Part shown: positions 35,174-44,037 of the stretch, piece after piece
How the letters are laid out: each line of letters begins with the position of its first letter
Position numbering within the stretch: position 1 is the stretch's first letter
The notes under the pieces: generated by a model
Seen by the model: the letters and a program-made list of their open reading frames with translations, nothing else
Told to the model about the DNA's origin: nothing
Databases searched by the model: none
DNA from: Rathayibacter sp. VKM Ac-2879
Lineage (GTDB): Bacteria > Actinomycetota > Actinomycetes > Actinomycetales > Microbacteriaceae
Assembly: GCF_015351245.1 (NCBI RefSeq)
Contig: NZ_JADKSO010000003.1
Span: 124,001-188,000, forward strand
DNA: 64,000 nt
Reading direction: 5' to 3'
Made by a program: the position numbers and the translations under genes

Positions 35174-38100
35174 TCACGAGACGACGGGCGCCGGCGCGGG
35201 AAAGAGCGCGTCGAGGAGGGTCGCGACCCAGTCGATGAGGGCGCGGTCGCCGAGGGGGACACCGTCGATCACGGGCATCGGGACCACGACGGCGTCGGCC
35301 TGCTGGAGGTACTTCGCGCTCGGGTACATCCGTCGCAGGCGCACCTGGATCGAGTCGGGAAGGTGCGCCGGAGCGACCCGCACAGTGGACCCCATCGCCA
35401 CGACGTCGCTGAGCCCCGCCCTGTGCGCCCGCATCCGCAGCCGAGAGACGAGGATGAGGTTCTCGACCGCCTCCGGCAGCTCCCCGTAGCGGTCGGTGAG
35501 CTCCTCGACCACGAGGTCGATGCTCCCCTCCTTCGCGTTCGGCGACGTCGCGGCCGACAGCTTCTGGTACGCCTCCAGCCGAAGGCGCTCGCTGTCGACG
35601 TACTCCTCGGGAATCCGCGCGTCGACGGGCAGCTCGAGCCGCAGCTCTGTCTGCCCCTCGGCGACCTCGCCGCGGAAGGTGTCGACGGCCTCGCCGATCA
35701 TCCGCAGGTAGAGGTCGAAGCCGACGCCCTGGATGTGTCCCGACTGCTCGCCTCCGAGAAGGTTGCCCGCGCCGCGGATCTCGAGGTCTTTGAGCGCGAT
35801 CTGCATTCCTCCGCCGAGGTCGGAGTTGGCGGCGAGGGTCTGGAGGCGGTCGTGCGCCGTCTCGCTCAACGGCTTCGTCTCGTCGTAGAGGAGGTAGGCG
35901 TAGGCGCGCTCGCGGCCCCGGCCCACGCGTCCGCGCAGCTGATGCAGCTGGGAGAGTCCGTACTTGTCGGCACGGTCGACGATCAGCGTGTTGGCGTTGG
36001 GGATGTCGAGGCCGGTCTCGACGATGGTCGTCGAGACGAGCACGTCGAACTTGCGTTCCCAGAAGTCGACGATGATGCGCTCGAGCTGCGCCTCGCTGAG
36101 CTTGCCGTGCGCGACCGCGATGCGCGCCTCCGGAACGAGCTCGGCGAGCTGGGAGGCGACGCGGTTGATGGTCGAGACGCGGTTGTGCACGAAGAACACC
36201 TGGCCCTCGCGCAGCAGCTCGCGGCGGATCGCGGCCGAGATCTGCTTCTCTGAGTACGGGCCGACGAAGGTGAGGATCGGGTGCCGCTCCTCGGGAGGGG
36301 TGGCCAGGGTCGACATCTCGCGGATGCCGGTCACGGCCATCTCGAGCGTGCGTGGAATGGGCGTGGCACTCATCGCGAGGATGTCGACGTTCTTCTTCAG
36401 TGCCTTCAGCTTGTCCTTGTGCTCGACACCGAAGCGCTGCTCCTCATCGATCACGAGGAGGCCGAGGTCTTTGAAGGCGATGTTGTCGGAGAGGAGGCGG
36501 TGCGTCGCGATGACCATGTCGACGGTGCCGTCGGCGAGCCCCTCGATCGTCTCCTTCGACTCCTTCGCGCTCTGGAAGCGGCTCAGCGCGCGCAAGTGCA
36601 CGGGGAAGCCGGCGAAGCGCTCCTGGAACGTCTCGAGGTGCTGGCGCACGAGCAGCGTCGTCGGGACGAGCATCGCGACCTGCTTGCCGTCCTGGATCGC
36701 CTTGAACGCGGCGCGCACCGCGACCTCGGTCTTGCCGAAGCCGACGTCGCCCGAGAGGAGGCGATCCATCGGGATGGGACGCTCCATGTCGGCCTTGACC
36801 TCGTCGATCACCGTGAGCTGGTCGGGGGTCTCGGCGAAGGGGAACGCCTCTTCGAGCTCGCGCTGCCACGGAGTGTCTGGCGGAAACGCGTGCCCACGCG
36901 AGGCCATGCGCGCGGAGTACAGCTTGACGAGCTCGACCGCGATGTCGCGGACCGCGCGGCGCGCCTTGCTCTTGGCCTGCGCCCAGTCGCTGCCGCCCAT
37001 CTTGCTGAGGGCGGGAGCCTCGCCTCCGACATAGCGCGAGAGGAGGTCGAGCTGGTCGGTGGGGACGAGGAGCTTGTCGCCCGGGAAACCGCGCTTGCTC
37101 GGCGCGTACTCGAGCACGAGGTACTCGCGCTTGGTCTTCGCCGCGTTGCGGCCGCCGGTCGAGACCTCGCGCTGCGAGAGCTCGACGAACTTGCCGATGC
37201 CGTGCGTCGCGTGCACGACGTGATCACCCGGGGTGAGCTGCAGCGGATCGACGACGTTCTTGCGGCGCGACGCGAGCTTCTTGACGGCACGGGAGTCGTA
37301 GCCGACGGTGCGCCCGTAGAACTCGGTGTCGGTGAGGAGCGCGAGCTTCGCCTCCGCCATCTCGAAGCCGTGATCGACGGACGCCTGCAGCACATAGGCG
37401 AGACCGGGGTCGAGGGTGCCAGGCAGATCGGGGACGATGCGGGCGGCGACCTCGTGCTCGGCGAGCACCTGGTCGGTGCGCTCGACGGTCCCGGGACCGG
37501 GCGCCGTGAGGACGACGGTCCAGCCGTCGTCGAGGCGGGAGCGGACGTGCGCGAGCGCGCCCTCGACGTTGCCGCCGAAGCCGGGGACGGGTTCTCCCTC
37601 GACGCGGACTGCCAGGATCTCGTCGATCCCCAGATCCTCTGGGAGCACCTCGGCCTCGCCCGCGGCGGGGCCCTGCCGGAACGTGCTCATGGTCCACCAC
37701 GGGTGGTCGGGGGCCGCGGCACCGGGAGCGCTGAGCTTCACGGCGTCGCGCAGGGCTCCGAGCGAGATGAACTCGCCCGAGGCGAGGTCGATCGGAGCCT
37801 CGGCGCCAGCGGTCGCCGCGCTCCACGCGGCCTGGAGGAACTCGCGGTTCGTCTCGGCGAGGCTGATCGCGCGCGTGGCGACGCGCTCGGGGGCGAGCAC
37901 GGCGACGGCGGCACCCTCGGGGAGGTAGTGCGAGATCGGGACGAGCCGCTCGAGGAGCGCCGGCGCGAGCGATTCCATGCCCTCGACCGGGATACCCTCG
38001 GCGATCTTCGCGAGCATCGCGGACAGGCTGGGGAACTCGTGCAGCATCTCGCGGGCACGCTGACGCACCGCGGGCACGAGGAGCAGCTCCCGGCTCGGAG

Positions 38101-38791
38101 GCAGCGCCACGGCGTCGTGCTCGCCGGGCAGCGAGCGCTGGTCGGCGACCGAGAAGCCGCGGATCGAGTCGACCTCGTCGCCGAAGAAGTCGATGCGGCT
38201 CGGGTGCTCGGCGACCGCGGGGAACACGTCGAGGATGCCGCCGCGGACGGCGAACTCGCCGCGCCGGGTGACCATGTCGACGCGTGCGTAGGCGAGGTCG
38301 ACCAGCTCGGCGGCGATGCGGCCGAGGTCGTAGCCGCGGGTGCCCTTCTCTAGGCGGACCGGCGCGATGTCGGCGAGGTTGTCGGCGACAGGTTGCAGCG
38401 CAGCGCGCACGGAGACGACGACCACCAGCGGGCGCTCACCCGTCCACTGCTTCATCCGGCGCAGCGCGTCGAGTCGGCGCCCGACGATCTCGGCGCTCGG
38501 GCTGAGCCGCTCGTGCGGCAGCGTCTCCCACGCGGGGAACTCGACCACCTCGGCCTCGGGCAGCACGCAGCCGAGGGAGGCGCGGATGTTCTCGGAGTCG
38601 CGGCCCGTCGCGGTCACGACCAGGGCGGCCTGCGGACGACCGGCCTCGGCCCGGCGCTCGAGCAGAGCTGCGAGCAGCGGAACGCGGAGCCCGTCGGTCA
38701 CGGAGAAATCGGCATCGCGCACCGAGTACGCGAGAGCGTCGTCGAACGTGGAGGCGCGCGAAAGCGCCGAGATGATCTCGTTGAGGGGCAC
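35174..38791 (-). CDS. mfd: transcription-repair coupling factor
   Basis: A 1,205-residue ATP-dependent translocase that removes stalled RNA polymerase and recruits UvrA. In order: a UvrB-like damage-recognition domain (FPAWETLPHE, FFGDEVDSIR), the CarD-like RNA polymerase-interacting domain (PGDHVVHATHGIGKF), the RecG-like helicase with Walker A SGDVGFGKTEVA, DEEQRFGV, LSATPIPRT and QLRGRVGR, then the C-terminal TRCF domain. The GTG at 38791 is chosen because it follows a perfect TAAAAT -10 box by 7 nt; an ATG ten codons upstream lies above the box. Confidence 0.96.
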   Translation of the reverse strand: MPLNEIISALSRASTFDDALAYSVRDADFSVTDGLRVPLLAALLERRAEAGRPQAALVVTATGRDSENIRASLGCVLPEAEVVEFPAWETLPHERLSPSAEIVGRRLDALRRMKQWTGERPLVVVVSVRAALQPVADNLADIAPVRLEKGTRGYDLGRIAAELVDLAYARVDMVTRRGEFAVRGGILDVFPAVAEHPSRIDFFGDEVDSIRGFSVADQRSLPGEHDAVALPPSRELLLVPAVRQRAREMLHEFPSLSAMLAKIAEGIPVEGMESLAPALLERLVPISHYLPEGAAVAVLAPERVATRAISLAETNREFLQAAWSAATAGAEAPIDLASGEFISLGALRDAVKLSAPGAAAPDHPWWTMSTFRQGPAAGEAEVLPEDLGIDEILAVRVEGEPVPGFGGNVEGALAHVRSRLDDGWTVVLTAPGPGTVERTDQVLAEHEVAARIVPDLPGTLDPGLAYVLQASVDHGFEMAEAKLALLTDTEFYGRTVGYDSRAVKKLASRRKNVVDPLQLTPGDHVVHATHGIGKFVELSQREVSTGGRNAAKTKREYLVLEYAPSKRGFPGDKLLVPTDQLDLLSRYVGGEAPALSKMGGSDWAQAKSKARRAVRDIAVELVKLYSARMASRGHAFPPDTPWQRELEEAFPFAETPDQLTVIDEVKADMERPIPMDRLLSGDVGFGKTEVAVRAAFKAIQDGKQVAMLVPTTLLVRQHLETFQERFAGFPVHLRALSRFQSAKESKETIEGLADGTVDMVIATHRLLSDNIAFKDLGLLVIDEEQRFGVEHKDKLKALKKNVDILAMSATPIPRTLEMAVTGIREMSTLATPPEERHPILTFVGPYSEKQISAAIRRELLREGQVFFVHNRVSTINRVASQLAELVPEARIAVAHGKLSEAQLERIIVDFWERKFDVLVSTTIVETGLDIPNANTLIVDRADKYGLSQLHQLRGRVGRGRERAYAYLLYDETKPLSETAHDRLQTLAANSDLGGGMQIALKDLEIRGAGNLLGGEQSGHIQGVGFDLYLRMIGEAVDTFRGEVAEGQTELRLELPVDARIPEEYVDSERLRLEAYQKLSAATSPNAKEGSIDLVVEELTDRYGELPEAVENLILVSRLRMRAHRAGLSDVVAMGSTVRVAPAHLPDSIQVRLRRMYPSAKYLQQADAVVVPMPVIDGVPLGDRALIDWVATLLDALFPAPAPVVS

Positions 38792-38798
38792 GGCGCCG

Positions 38799-38804
38799 AT
38801 TTTA
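38799..38804 (-). promoter_or_regulatory. -10 box of a leaderless promoter (mfd)
   Basis: TAAAAT on the minus strand, 7 nt before the GTG of mfd. Confidence 0.55.
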
Positions 38805-38953
38805 CTCCGAGCCTCCGACATTGCTTCTGCGGACGAGCGCCGCTGGTCCGTCCGCGCCGATCCCCGCCCGCCGCGGGGTGGCGAAAGAAGAGAGGCTCCT
38901 ACCCCCACACATCGGAGGTGTCGCTTCCTAGGAGTGACGGATCGGAGGACGGA

Positions 38954-39586
38954 TCACGAGGGTGTCGTCGGCCAGAGGGGGTGGGAGCGGGCGGAGGCCT
39001 CGAGGAGGGGGCCGACGTCGAGGGAGGTGACGGTCTCGGCGATGCCGCGGGACGACCACTCGACGGCGACGCGGAGGGCGGGGAGCGGCGGCAGCGGCCA
39101 CAGCCAGACATCGCGCGACCACGAGTCCATGAAGACGGAGGGACGGCCACCGCCCTCGAGAACCGGTCCCGCGATCTCGGCGTCCAGGACGTCCTCGGTA
39201 CCGGCCCACGGCGACTCGTCCTGGGTGGTGACGGTGCGTCCGTCGGCGAACGCGACTCCCCAGCGCAGACCGTCGGGGGCGAAGCGCTCGTCGAGCTGAC
39301 CGCGGCCGTGGGCGCGCTCGAGATACTCGAAGACGCGCTGCCGGGCGCGGCGGCCGGTGTCGGAGACGCGCACCGTCAGGCGCAACAGGAGGCCCTCCTC
39401 GTAGCACCGGGCGACGTCGAGTGCGACGACGGTCGTGTCCGAGCGGCCCAGTTCATGGTCGAGGAGGACCGTCCCCGGTGCGCGGTGCCAGGGCGGACCG
39501 GTCCAGGCCGGCAGGTCGAACGGAGGCAGATGGTCGTCCTCGTCATACGGACGCGGCTCGACCTCTCGGAAGAACGACTCGCTCAC
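38954..39586 (-). CDS. conserved-looking hypothetical protein
   Basis: A 210-residue protein, not recognised. It has a Pro/Asp-rich N-terminus (EVEPRPYDEDDHLPPFDLP), several predicted beta strands (TVVALDVARCYEEGLLLRLTVRV) and a Trp-rich centre (DSWSRDVWLWPLPPLP). No signal peptide or membrane helix. The GTG start has GGGAG upstream. It lies upstream of mfd on the same strand, 163 bp away. Confidence 0.7.
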   Translation of the reverse strand: MSESFFREVEPRPYDEDDHLPPFDLPAWTGPPWHRAPGTVLLDHELGRSDTTVVALDVARCYEEGLLLRLTVRVSDTGRRARQRVFEYLERAHGRGQLDERFAPDGLRWGVAFADGRTVTTQDESPWAGTEDVLDAEIAGPVLEGGGRPSVFMDSWSRDVWLWPLPPLPALRVAVEWSSRGIAETVTSLDVGPLLEASARSHPLWPTTPS

Positions 39587-39766
39587 GGATGCTCCCTCGC
39601 CTCGGTCACCCCACGGTAGCGGTCGGGTCACTCAGCTCGCGAGGACCCGCAGCGGCCCCGCAGGGCGGGATGAGATCGGCGTTCGCCGTGAGATGCATCC
39701 CGATGCGCCGCCGGCGGCGGCTACTCGACCAGCGTGCCGGCGCTGAGCAGGGCCGTCGAGCGACGG

Positions 39767-40351
39767 TCAGGCGCTCGTGTGGAACTTCAGCTGCGCGGCC
39801 GAGAGACCCGACTCCGCGATCAGCTCGACCGCGTCGGCCGCGTCGGAGATCAGGATCGGCAGCGCGTCGCGCTCCTGGCCGGCGAAGTCCTTCAGCACGA
39901 AGTCGGCGGCGCTCTGGCGGCCAGGAGGACGCCCGATGCCGACGCGCACACGGAGGAAGTCGGCGCCGTCGGTCGCCGCGAGGATGTCGCGGATGCCGTT
40001 GTGGCCGCCGTGGCCGCCGCCCTGCTTGAGGCGGAGGGTGTCGAAGGGGATGTCGAGCTCGTCATGCACGACGATCAGGCGCGAGGGATCGAGCGAGTAA
40101 AAGTCGAGGAGCTGCGCCGTCGGGCTTCCCGAGAGGTTCATGAAGCTGTTCGGCTTGCCCAGCACGAGTTTCGGGCCGCCGGGGCGGAGGAAGCCCTCGG
40201 AGACCACGGCATTCGCCCGAGTGTGCCGACGGAACGTGCCGCCGATGCGCGTCGCGAGCTCGTCGAGCACCATCTGGCCCACGTTGTGACGGTTGCGCAC
40301 ATACTGCGCACCCGGGTTGCCCAGTCCGACGACCAGCCAGGTGTCCGCCAT
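39767..40351 (-). CDS. pth: peptidyl-tRNA hydrolase
   Basis: A 194-residue hydrolase that releases peptides from prematurely dropped peptidyl-tRNA. Catalytic features: Asn12 in GLGNPG, His22 in RHNVG, and Asp in VVHDELD. Also GKPNSFMNLSG and the GGGHGGHNGIRDI segment. The ATG has AGAGGG 6 nt upstream. It lies between rplY and mfd as is usual in actinobacteria. Confidence 0.96.
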   Translation of the reverse strand: MADTWLVVGLGNPGAQYVRNRHNVGQMVLDELATRIGGTFRRHTRANAVVSEGFLRPGGPKLVLGKPNSFMNLSGSPTAQLLDFYSLDPSRLIVVHDELDIPFDTLRLKQGGGHGGHNGIRDILAATDGADFLRVRVGIGRPPGRQSAADFVLKDFAGQERDALPILISDAADAVELIAESGLSAAQLKFHTSA

Positions 40352-40403
40352 GTCGTTCCCTCTTCTTTCTTCGGAGGCTCGGATTCTCGCATCGGAGACG
40401 CAG

Positions 40404-40436
40404 AACGGGTCCGCCGCGATCGCGAGCGGACCCGTT
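40404..40436 (-). terminator. hairpin downstream of rplY
   Basis: AACGGGTCCGC/GCGGACCCGTT, a perfect 11-bp stem around a self-complementary CGCGATCGCG loop, follows the rplY stop by 23 bp. Confidence 0.6.
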
Positions 40437-40459
40437 CCCTGCCGTGCGGGTGGTGCGGA

Positions 40460-41068
40460 CTACTCCGCGGAGCCCTCGACGACGTCGCCCGTGGCGGGGG
40501 CCTCGTCCTCGTCACCCAGGTCCTGCTCCACCTCGGCGGTCACGTTGACGATGAGAACCTCGGCGTCGGTCACGAGGGTCGCTCCCTCGGGGAGGGTGAC
40601 GTCGGCGGCGGCGATCTGGGTGCCGGCCTCGAGACCCTCGACCGAGACGACGATGTTCTGCGGGATGCGCGTGGCGTCGACCTCGAGCGAGAGGGTGTTC
40701 GACTCGATCGAGACGAGGGTGCCGGGAGCGGCGTCGCCCTCGACGTGCACGGGGATGTCGACCTGGACCTTCTCGCCCTTGCGGATGACCACGAGGTCGA
40801 TGTGCTCGATGATCTGGCGCACCGGGTCGCGCTGGATGTCCTTGACCAGGGAGGTCTGCGCGGAGCCCTCGATGTCGAGCTCGAGGATCGCGTTGGCCTT
40901 ACGGGTCAGCAGGAGCACCTGGTGGCCCGGGAGGGTGAGGTGCTGGGGCTCGGTGCCGTGGCCGTAGAGGACCGCGGGGATCTTGTTCTGGGCACGGATC
41001 TTGCGGGCAGCGCCCTTGCCGAACGAGGTGCGGACCTCGACGACGACCGTGTTGCTCAGCTCAGCCAT
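40460..41068 (-). CDS. rplY: 50S ribosomal protein L25/general stress protein Ctc
   Basis: A 202-residue ribosomal protein that binds 5S rRNA. The N-terminal L25 domain (GKGAARKIRAQNKIPAVLYG) is followed by the longer TL5/CTC beta domain (VPVHVEGDAAPG-like), and an acidic tail. The ATG has GGAG at good spacing (GAAGGAGAAATC). It lies in the standard prs-rplY-pth order, here interrupted by a GST-like gene and gnd. Confidence 0.95.
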   Translation of the reverse strand: MAELSNTVVVEVRTSFGKGAARKIRAQNKIPAVLYGHGTEPQHLTLPGHQVLLLTRKANAILELDIEGSAQTSLVKDIQRDPVRQIIEHIDLVVIRKGEKVQVDIPVHVEGDAAPGTLVSIESNTLSLEVDATRIPQNIVVSVEGLEAGTQIAAADVTLPEGATLVTDAEVLIVNVTAEVEQDLGDEDEAPATGDVVEGSAE

Positions 41069-41307
41069 GATTTCTCCTTCATCGGCGCGATGCGCCGCGG
41101 ATCTGGTCGTGGCCGGCGGCCACGGACGGGGTTTCGACTCGAACGCAGAACAGCGTGAGGAAAGGTCCGCGGCGCCCTGAGGGCTCCGCCTGGTTCCACC
41201 GCGTCGATCACGGATGCACGGGCATCCCTCGCCGAAGTTCAGCTGCCCACCTTACCCGGCGGCTGCCCTCCTCGCCAACCGGAGCCGGGGCGTCCAGGCT
41301 CGGTGGC

Positions 41308-41313
41308 TACCGT
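41308..41313 (+). promoter_or_regulatory. -10 box of a leaderless promoter
   Basis: TACCGT, 6 nt before the ATG at 41320; no ribosome binding site is present. Confidence 0.5.
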
Positions 41314-41319
41314 TCCCCC

Positions 41320-42336
41320 ATGGCGAACGACGACTTCGGCTCTTACGTCGAGAAGAACGGCTTCCACCGCGACACGAACTACATCCCCACGCGCATCACG
41401 ACGGACGGCCGGGACGGTTACCCGGTGGAGGCAGGGCGGTACCGCCTCGTCGTCTCCCGCGCCTGCCCGTGGGCGAACCGCGCGGTGATCGTGCGTCGCC
41501 TGCTCGGCCTCGAGGGGGCGCTCTCGATGGGCATCTGCGGGCCGACTCACGACAAGCGCAGCTGGACCTTCGACCTCGATCCCGGAGGCGTCGATCCCGT
41601 ACTCGGCATCCCGCGCCTGCAGGATGCCTACCTCGCCCGCTTCCCCGACTACCCCCGCGGGATCACGGTGCCCGCGATGGTGGACATCCCCAGCGGGCAG
41701 GTCGTCACCAACGACTACCCGACGATGACCCTCGACTTCTCGACGGAGTGGACCGCGTTCCACCGCGAGGGCGCTCCGGACCTCTACCCCGAGAGACACC
41801 GGGACGAGATCGACGAGGTGGCCGAGCTGGTCTTCCACGATGTCAACAACGGCGTGTACAAGTGCGGCTTCGCCGGCTCCCAGCGTTCCTACGACCGTGC
41901 CTACGACCGCCTGTGGGCGCGGCTCGACTGGCTGGAGGAGCGGCTCAGCACGCGCCGCTATCTCGTCGGCGACACGATCACGGAGGCGGACGTGCGCCTG
42001 TTCACGACGCTCGCCCGCTTCGACGCCGTGTACTACAGCCACTTCAAGACGAATCGGAGCCTGCTCTCTGCCCTGCCCGCGCTCTGGGGCTACGCCCGCG
42101 ACCTGTTCACGACTCCCGGCTTCGGCGACACCATCGACTTCGTGCACATCAAGTCGCACTACTACGAGGTGCAGCGCGACATCAACCCGACGGGAGTCGT
42201 GCCGAAGGGACCGGACCTGTCCGGCTGGCTCGTCCCCTCCGGCCGCGAAGAGCTGGGCGGTCGGCCGTTCGGCGACGGCACTCCCCCTCCGCCGCCGATC
42301 GACGCCGAGCGGGTGCCCGCCGGCCACGGCGCCTGA
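41320..42336 (+). CDS. glutathione S-transferase family (glutathionyl-hydroquinone reductase type)
   Basis: A 338-residue Xi-class/ECM4-like GST. The active-site Cys is in RACPWANRA (Cys49). The GICGPTHDKRSWTF and DAVYYSHFKTNRS segments are typical of the family. Actinobacteria generally use mycothiol instead of glutathione, so the natural thiol is probably mycothiol or the enzyme is a generic thiol reductase. It is a plus-strand insertion between rplY and prs. The Pro-rich tail is disordered. Confidence 0.85.
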   Translation: MANDDFGSYVEKNGFHRDTNYIPTRITTDGRDGYPVEAGRYRLVVSRACPWANRAVIVRRLLGLEGALSMGICGPTHDKRSWTFDLDPGGVDPVLGIPRLQDAYLARFPDYPRGITVPAMVDIPSGQVVTNDYPTMTLDFSTEWTAFHREGAPDLYPERHRDEIDEVAELVFHDVNNGVYKCGFAGSQRSYDRAYDRLWARLDWLEERLSTRRYLVGDTITEADVRLFTTLARFDAVYYSHFKTNRSLLSALPALWGYARDLFTTPGFGDTIDFVHIKSHYYEVQRDINPTGVVPKGPDLSGWLVPSGREELGGRPFGDGTPPPPPIDAERVPAGHGA

Positions 42337-42452
42337 GCCGGACTCGGGGCGGACCGAGGCGGTGCGCCCCGCCGCACGGCCGTGCGCTCGCCTCCCGACC
42401 GATGTGCACCGTGGAGGCCCTGCGCTCCCGCCGCGGACGAGGACGCCAGGGC

Positions 42453-42458
42453 TAGCCT
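42453..42458 (+). promoter_or_regulatory. -10 box upstream of gnd
   Basis: TAGCCT inside a near-palindromic CCAGGGCTAGCCTGG, about 36 nt before the gnd GTG, which has GAGGAG immediately upstream. Confidence 0.35.
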
Positions 42459-42493
42459 GGAGAAGCCCCTGAACGCGTACGTCGAGGAGAACC

Positions 42494-43951
42494 GTGTCTG
42501 ACAAGCCCCCCGCCACAGCCAACATCGGAGTCGTCGGTCTGGCGGTGATGGGCTCCAACCTCGCCCGCAACCTGGCCAGCCGCGAAGGCAACACCGTGGC
42601 GGTCTACAACCGCTCCCCCGAGCGCACCGAGAAGCTCACGAGCGAGCACCCCGAGGCCGGCTTCGTCGCCTCCACCACCATCGAGGACTTCGCCGCCTCC
42701 CTCGCCACCCCGCGCACCGCGATCATCATGGTGCAGGCCGGCCGCGGCACCGACGCCGTGATCGAGCAGCTGACGAAGGTCTTCGAGCCCGGCGACATCA
42801 TCGTCGACGGCGGCAACGCTCTCTTCACCGACACCATCCGCCGCGAGAAGGCGGTCCGCGAGACCGGCATCCACTTCGTCGGCACGGGCATCTCGGGAGG
42901 CGAGGAGGGCGCGCTCAAGGGTCCGTCGATCATGCCCGGCGGCTCGGTCGAGTCGTACAAGACCCTCGGCCCGATCCTCTCGTCGATCGCCGCGGTCGCC
43001 GAGGGCGAGCCGTGCGTCACCCACATCGGCACCGACGGCGCCGGCCACTTCGTCAAGATGATCCACAACGGCATCGAATACGCCGACATGCAGCTCATCG
43101 CCGAGGCGTACGACCTGCTTCGCACGGTCGGCGGCCACGAGCCCGCCGCCATCGCCGAGGTCTTCGACGCGTGGAACAAGGGTGACCTGGAGTCGTACCT
43201 GATCGAGATCACCGCGGAGGTGCTCCGCCAGGTCGACGCCGACACCGGCAAGCCCTTCCTCGACATCGTGCTCGACCAGGCCGGCTCCAAGGGCACCGGA
43301 GTCTGGACGGTGCAGAACGCGCTCGACCTCGGCGTCCCCGTCGGCGGTATCGCCGAGGCCGTGTTCGCCCGCGCCGTCTCCTCCCACCCGGAGCAGCGCG
43401 CGGCGGTGCAGGCGCGCGTCACCTCCCGCCCGACCCCCGTCGAGAAGTACGACGGCTTCGAGGACGACGTGCGCGCCGCGCTCTACGCCTCGAAGGTCGT
43501 CGCCTACTCGCAGGGCTTCGACGCGATCATCGCGGGCGCCGAGAAGTACGGCTGGGAGATCGACAAGGGCGCGGTCGCCAAGATCTGGCGCGCGGGCTGC
43601 ATCATCCGCGCCCAGTTCCTCAACCGCATCGTCGACGCCTACGACGAGAACGCCGACATCACGACCCTCCTCGAAGACCCGTATTTCGCCGAGGCCGTCG
43701 CGAACGGCGAGGCGGCGTGGCGCCGCATCGTCTCGACCGCCGCTCTCTCGGGCGTGCCGATCCCCGGATTCGGCGCCGCGCTGTCGTACTACGACTCGCT
43801 CGCCTCGACGCGCCTCCCCGCGGCGCTCGTGCAGGGCCAGCGGGACTTCTTCGGCGCGCACACCTATCAGCGCGTCGACAAGGAGGGCACCTTCCACACG
43901 CTGTGGTCCGGCGACCGCACCGAGGTCGAGCAGGACCCGTCCACGCACTGA
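42494..43951 (+). CDS. gnd: 6-phosphogluconate dehydrogenase, decarboxylating
   Basis: A 485-residue enzyme of the oxidative pentose phosphate pathway producing ribulose 5-phosphate, CO2 and NADPH. Seen: VVGLAVMGSNLARNLA cofactor motif at the N-terminus, NRSPERT, GTGISGGEEGALKGPSIMPGG and KMIHNGIEYADMQ near the catalytic Lys/Glu, and the C-terminal domain. The GTG start has GAGGAG. Its 3' end faces prs across a long hairpin. Product ribose phosphate would feed Prs, next door but divergent in direction. Confidence 0.97.
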   Translation: MSDKPPATANIGVVGLAVMGSNLARNLASREGNTVAVYNRSPERTEKLTSEHPEAGFVASTTIEDFAASLATPRTAIIMVQAGRGTDAVIEQLTKVFEPGDIIVDGGNALFTDTIRREKAVRETGIHFVGTGISGGEEGALKGPSIMPGGSVESYKTLGPILSSIAAVAEGEPCVTHIGTDGAGHFVKMIHNGIEYADMQLIAEAYDLLRTVGGHEPAAIAEVFDAWNKGDLESYLIEITAEVLRQVDADTGKPFLDIVLDQAGSKGTGVWTVQNALDLGVPVGGIAEAVFARAVSSHPEQRAAVQARVTSRPTPVEKYDGFEDDVRAALYASKVVAYSQGFDAIIAGAEKYGWEIDKGAVAKIWRAGCIIRAQFLNRIVDAYDENADITTLLEDPYFAEAVANGEAAWRRIVSTAALSGVPIPGFGAALSYYDSLASTRLPAALVQGQRDFFGAHTYQRVDKEGTFHTLWSGDRTEVEQDPSTH

Positions 43952-43960
43952 CCGCCCGCA

Positions 43961-44024
43961 CGCGAACGAAGCGCCCCCGCACCTCGGATCCACGGATCCG
44001 GAGTGCGGGGGCGCTTCGTTCGCG
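43961..44024. terminator. perfect inverted repeat, bidirectional terminator
   Basis: Arms 43961-43982 and 44003-44024 are perfect 22-bp reverse complements. The 20-nt loop contains a second 6-bp stem (CGGATC/GATCCG), giving a two-tier hairpin between convergent gnd and prs. Confidence 0.75.
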
Positions 44025-44037
44025 CGCGACGCGATCG

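Noticed and set aside
36281..38353. A 690-codon plus-strand frame antisense to mfd
   Set aside because: Repetitive Arg/Gly/Asp composition typical of an antisense shadow; mfd has all domains intact on the other strand.
38819..38821. ATG start for mfd ten codons upstream
   Set aside because: It lies above a near-perfect TAAAAT -10 box and has no ribosome site, whereas the GTG 7 nt below the box fits the leaderless pattern.
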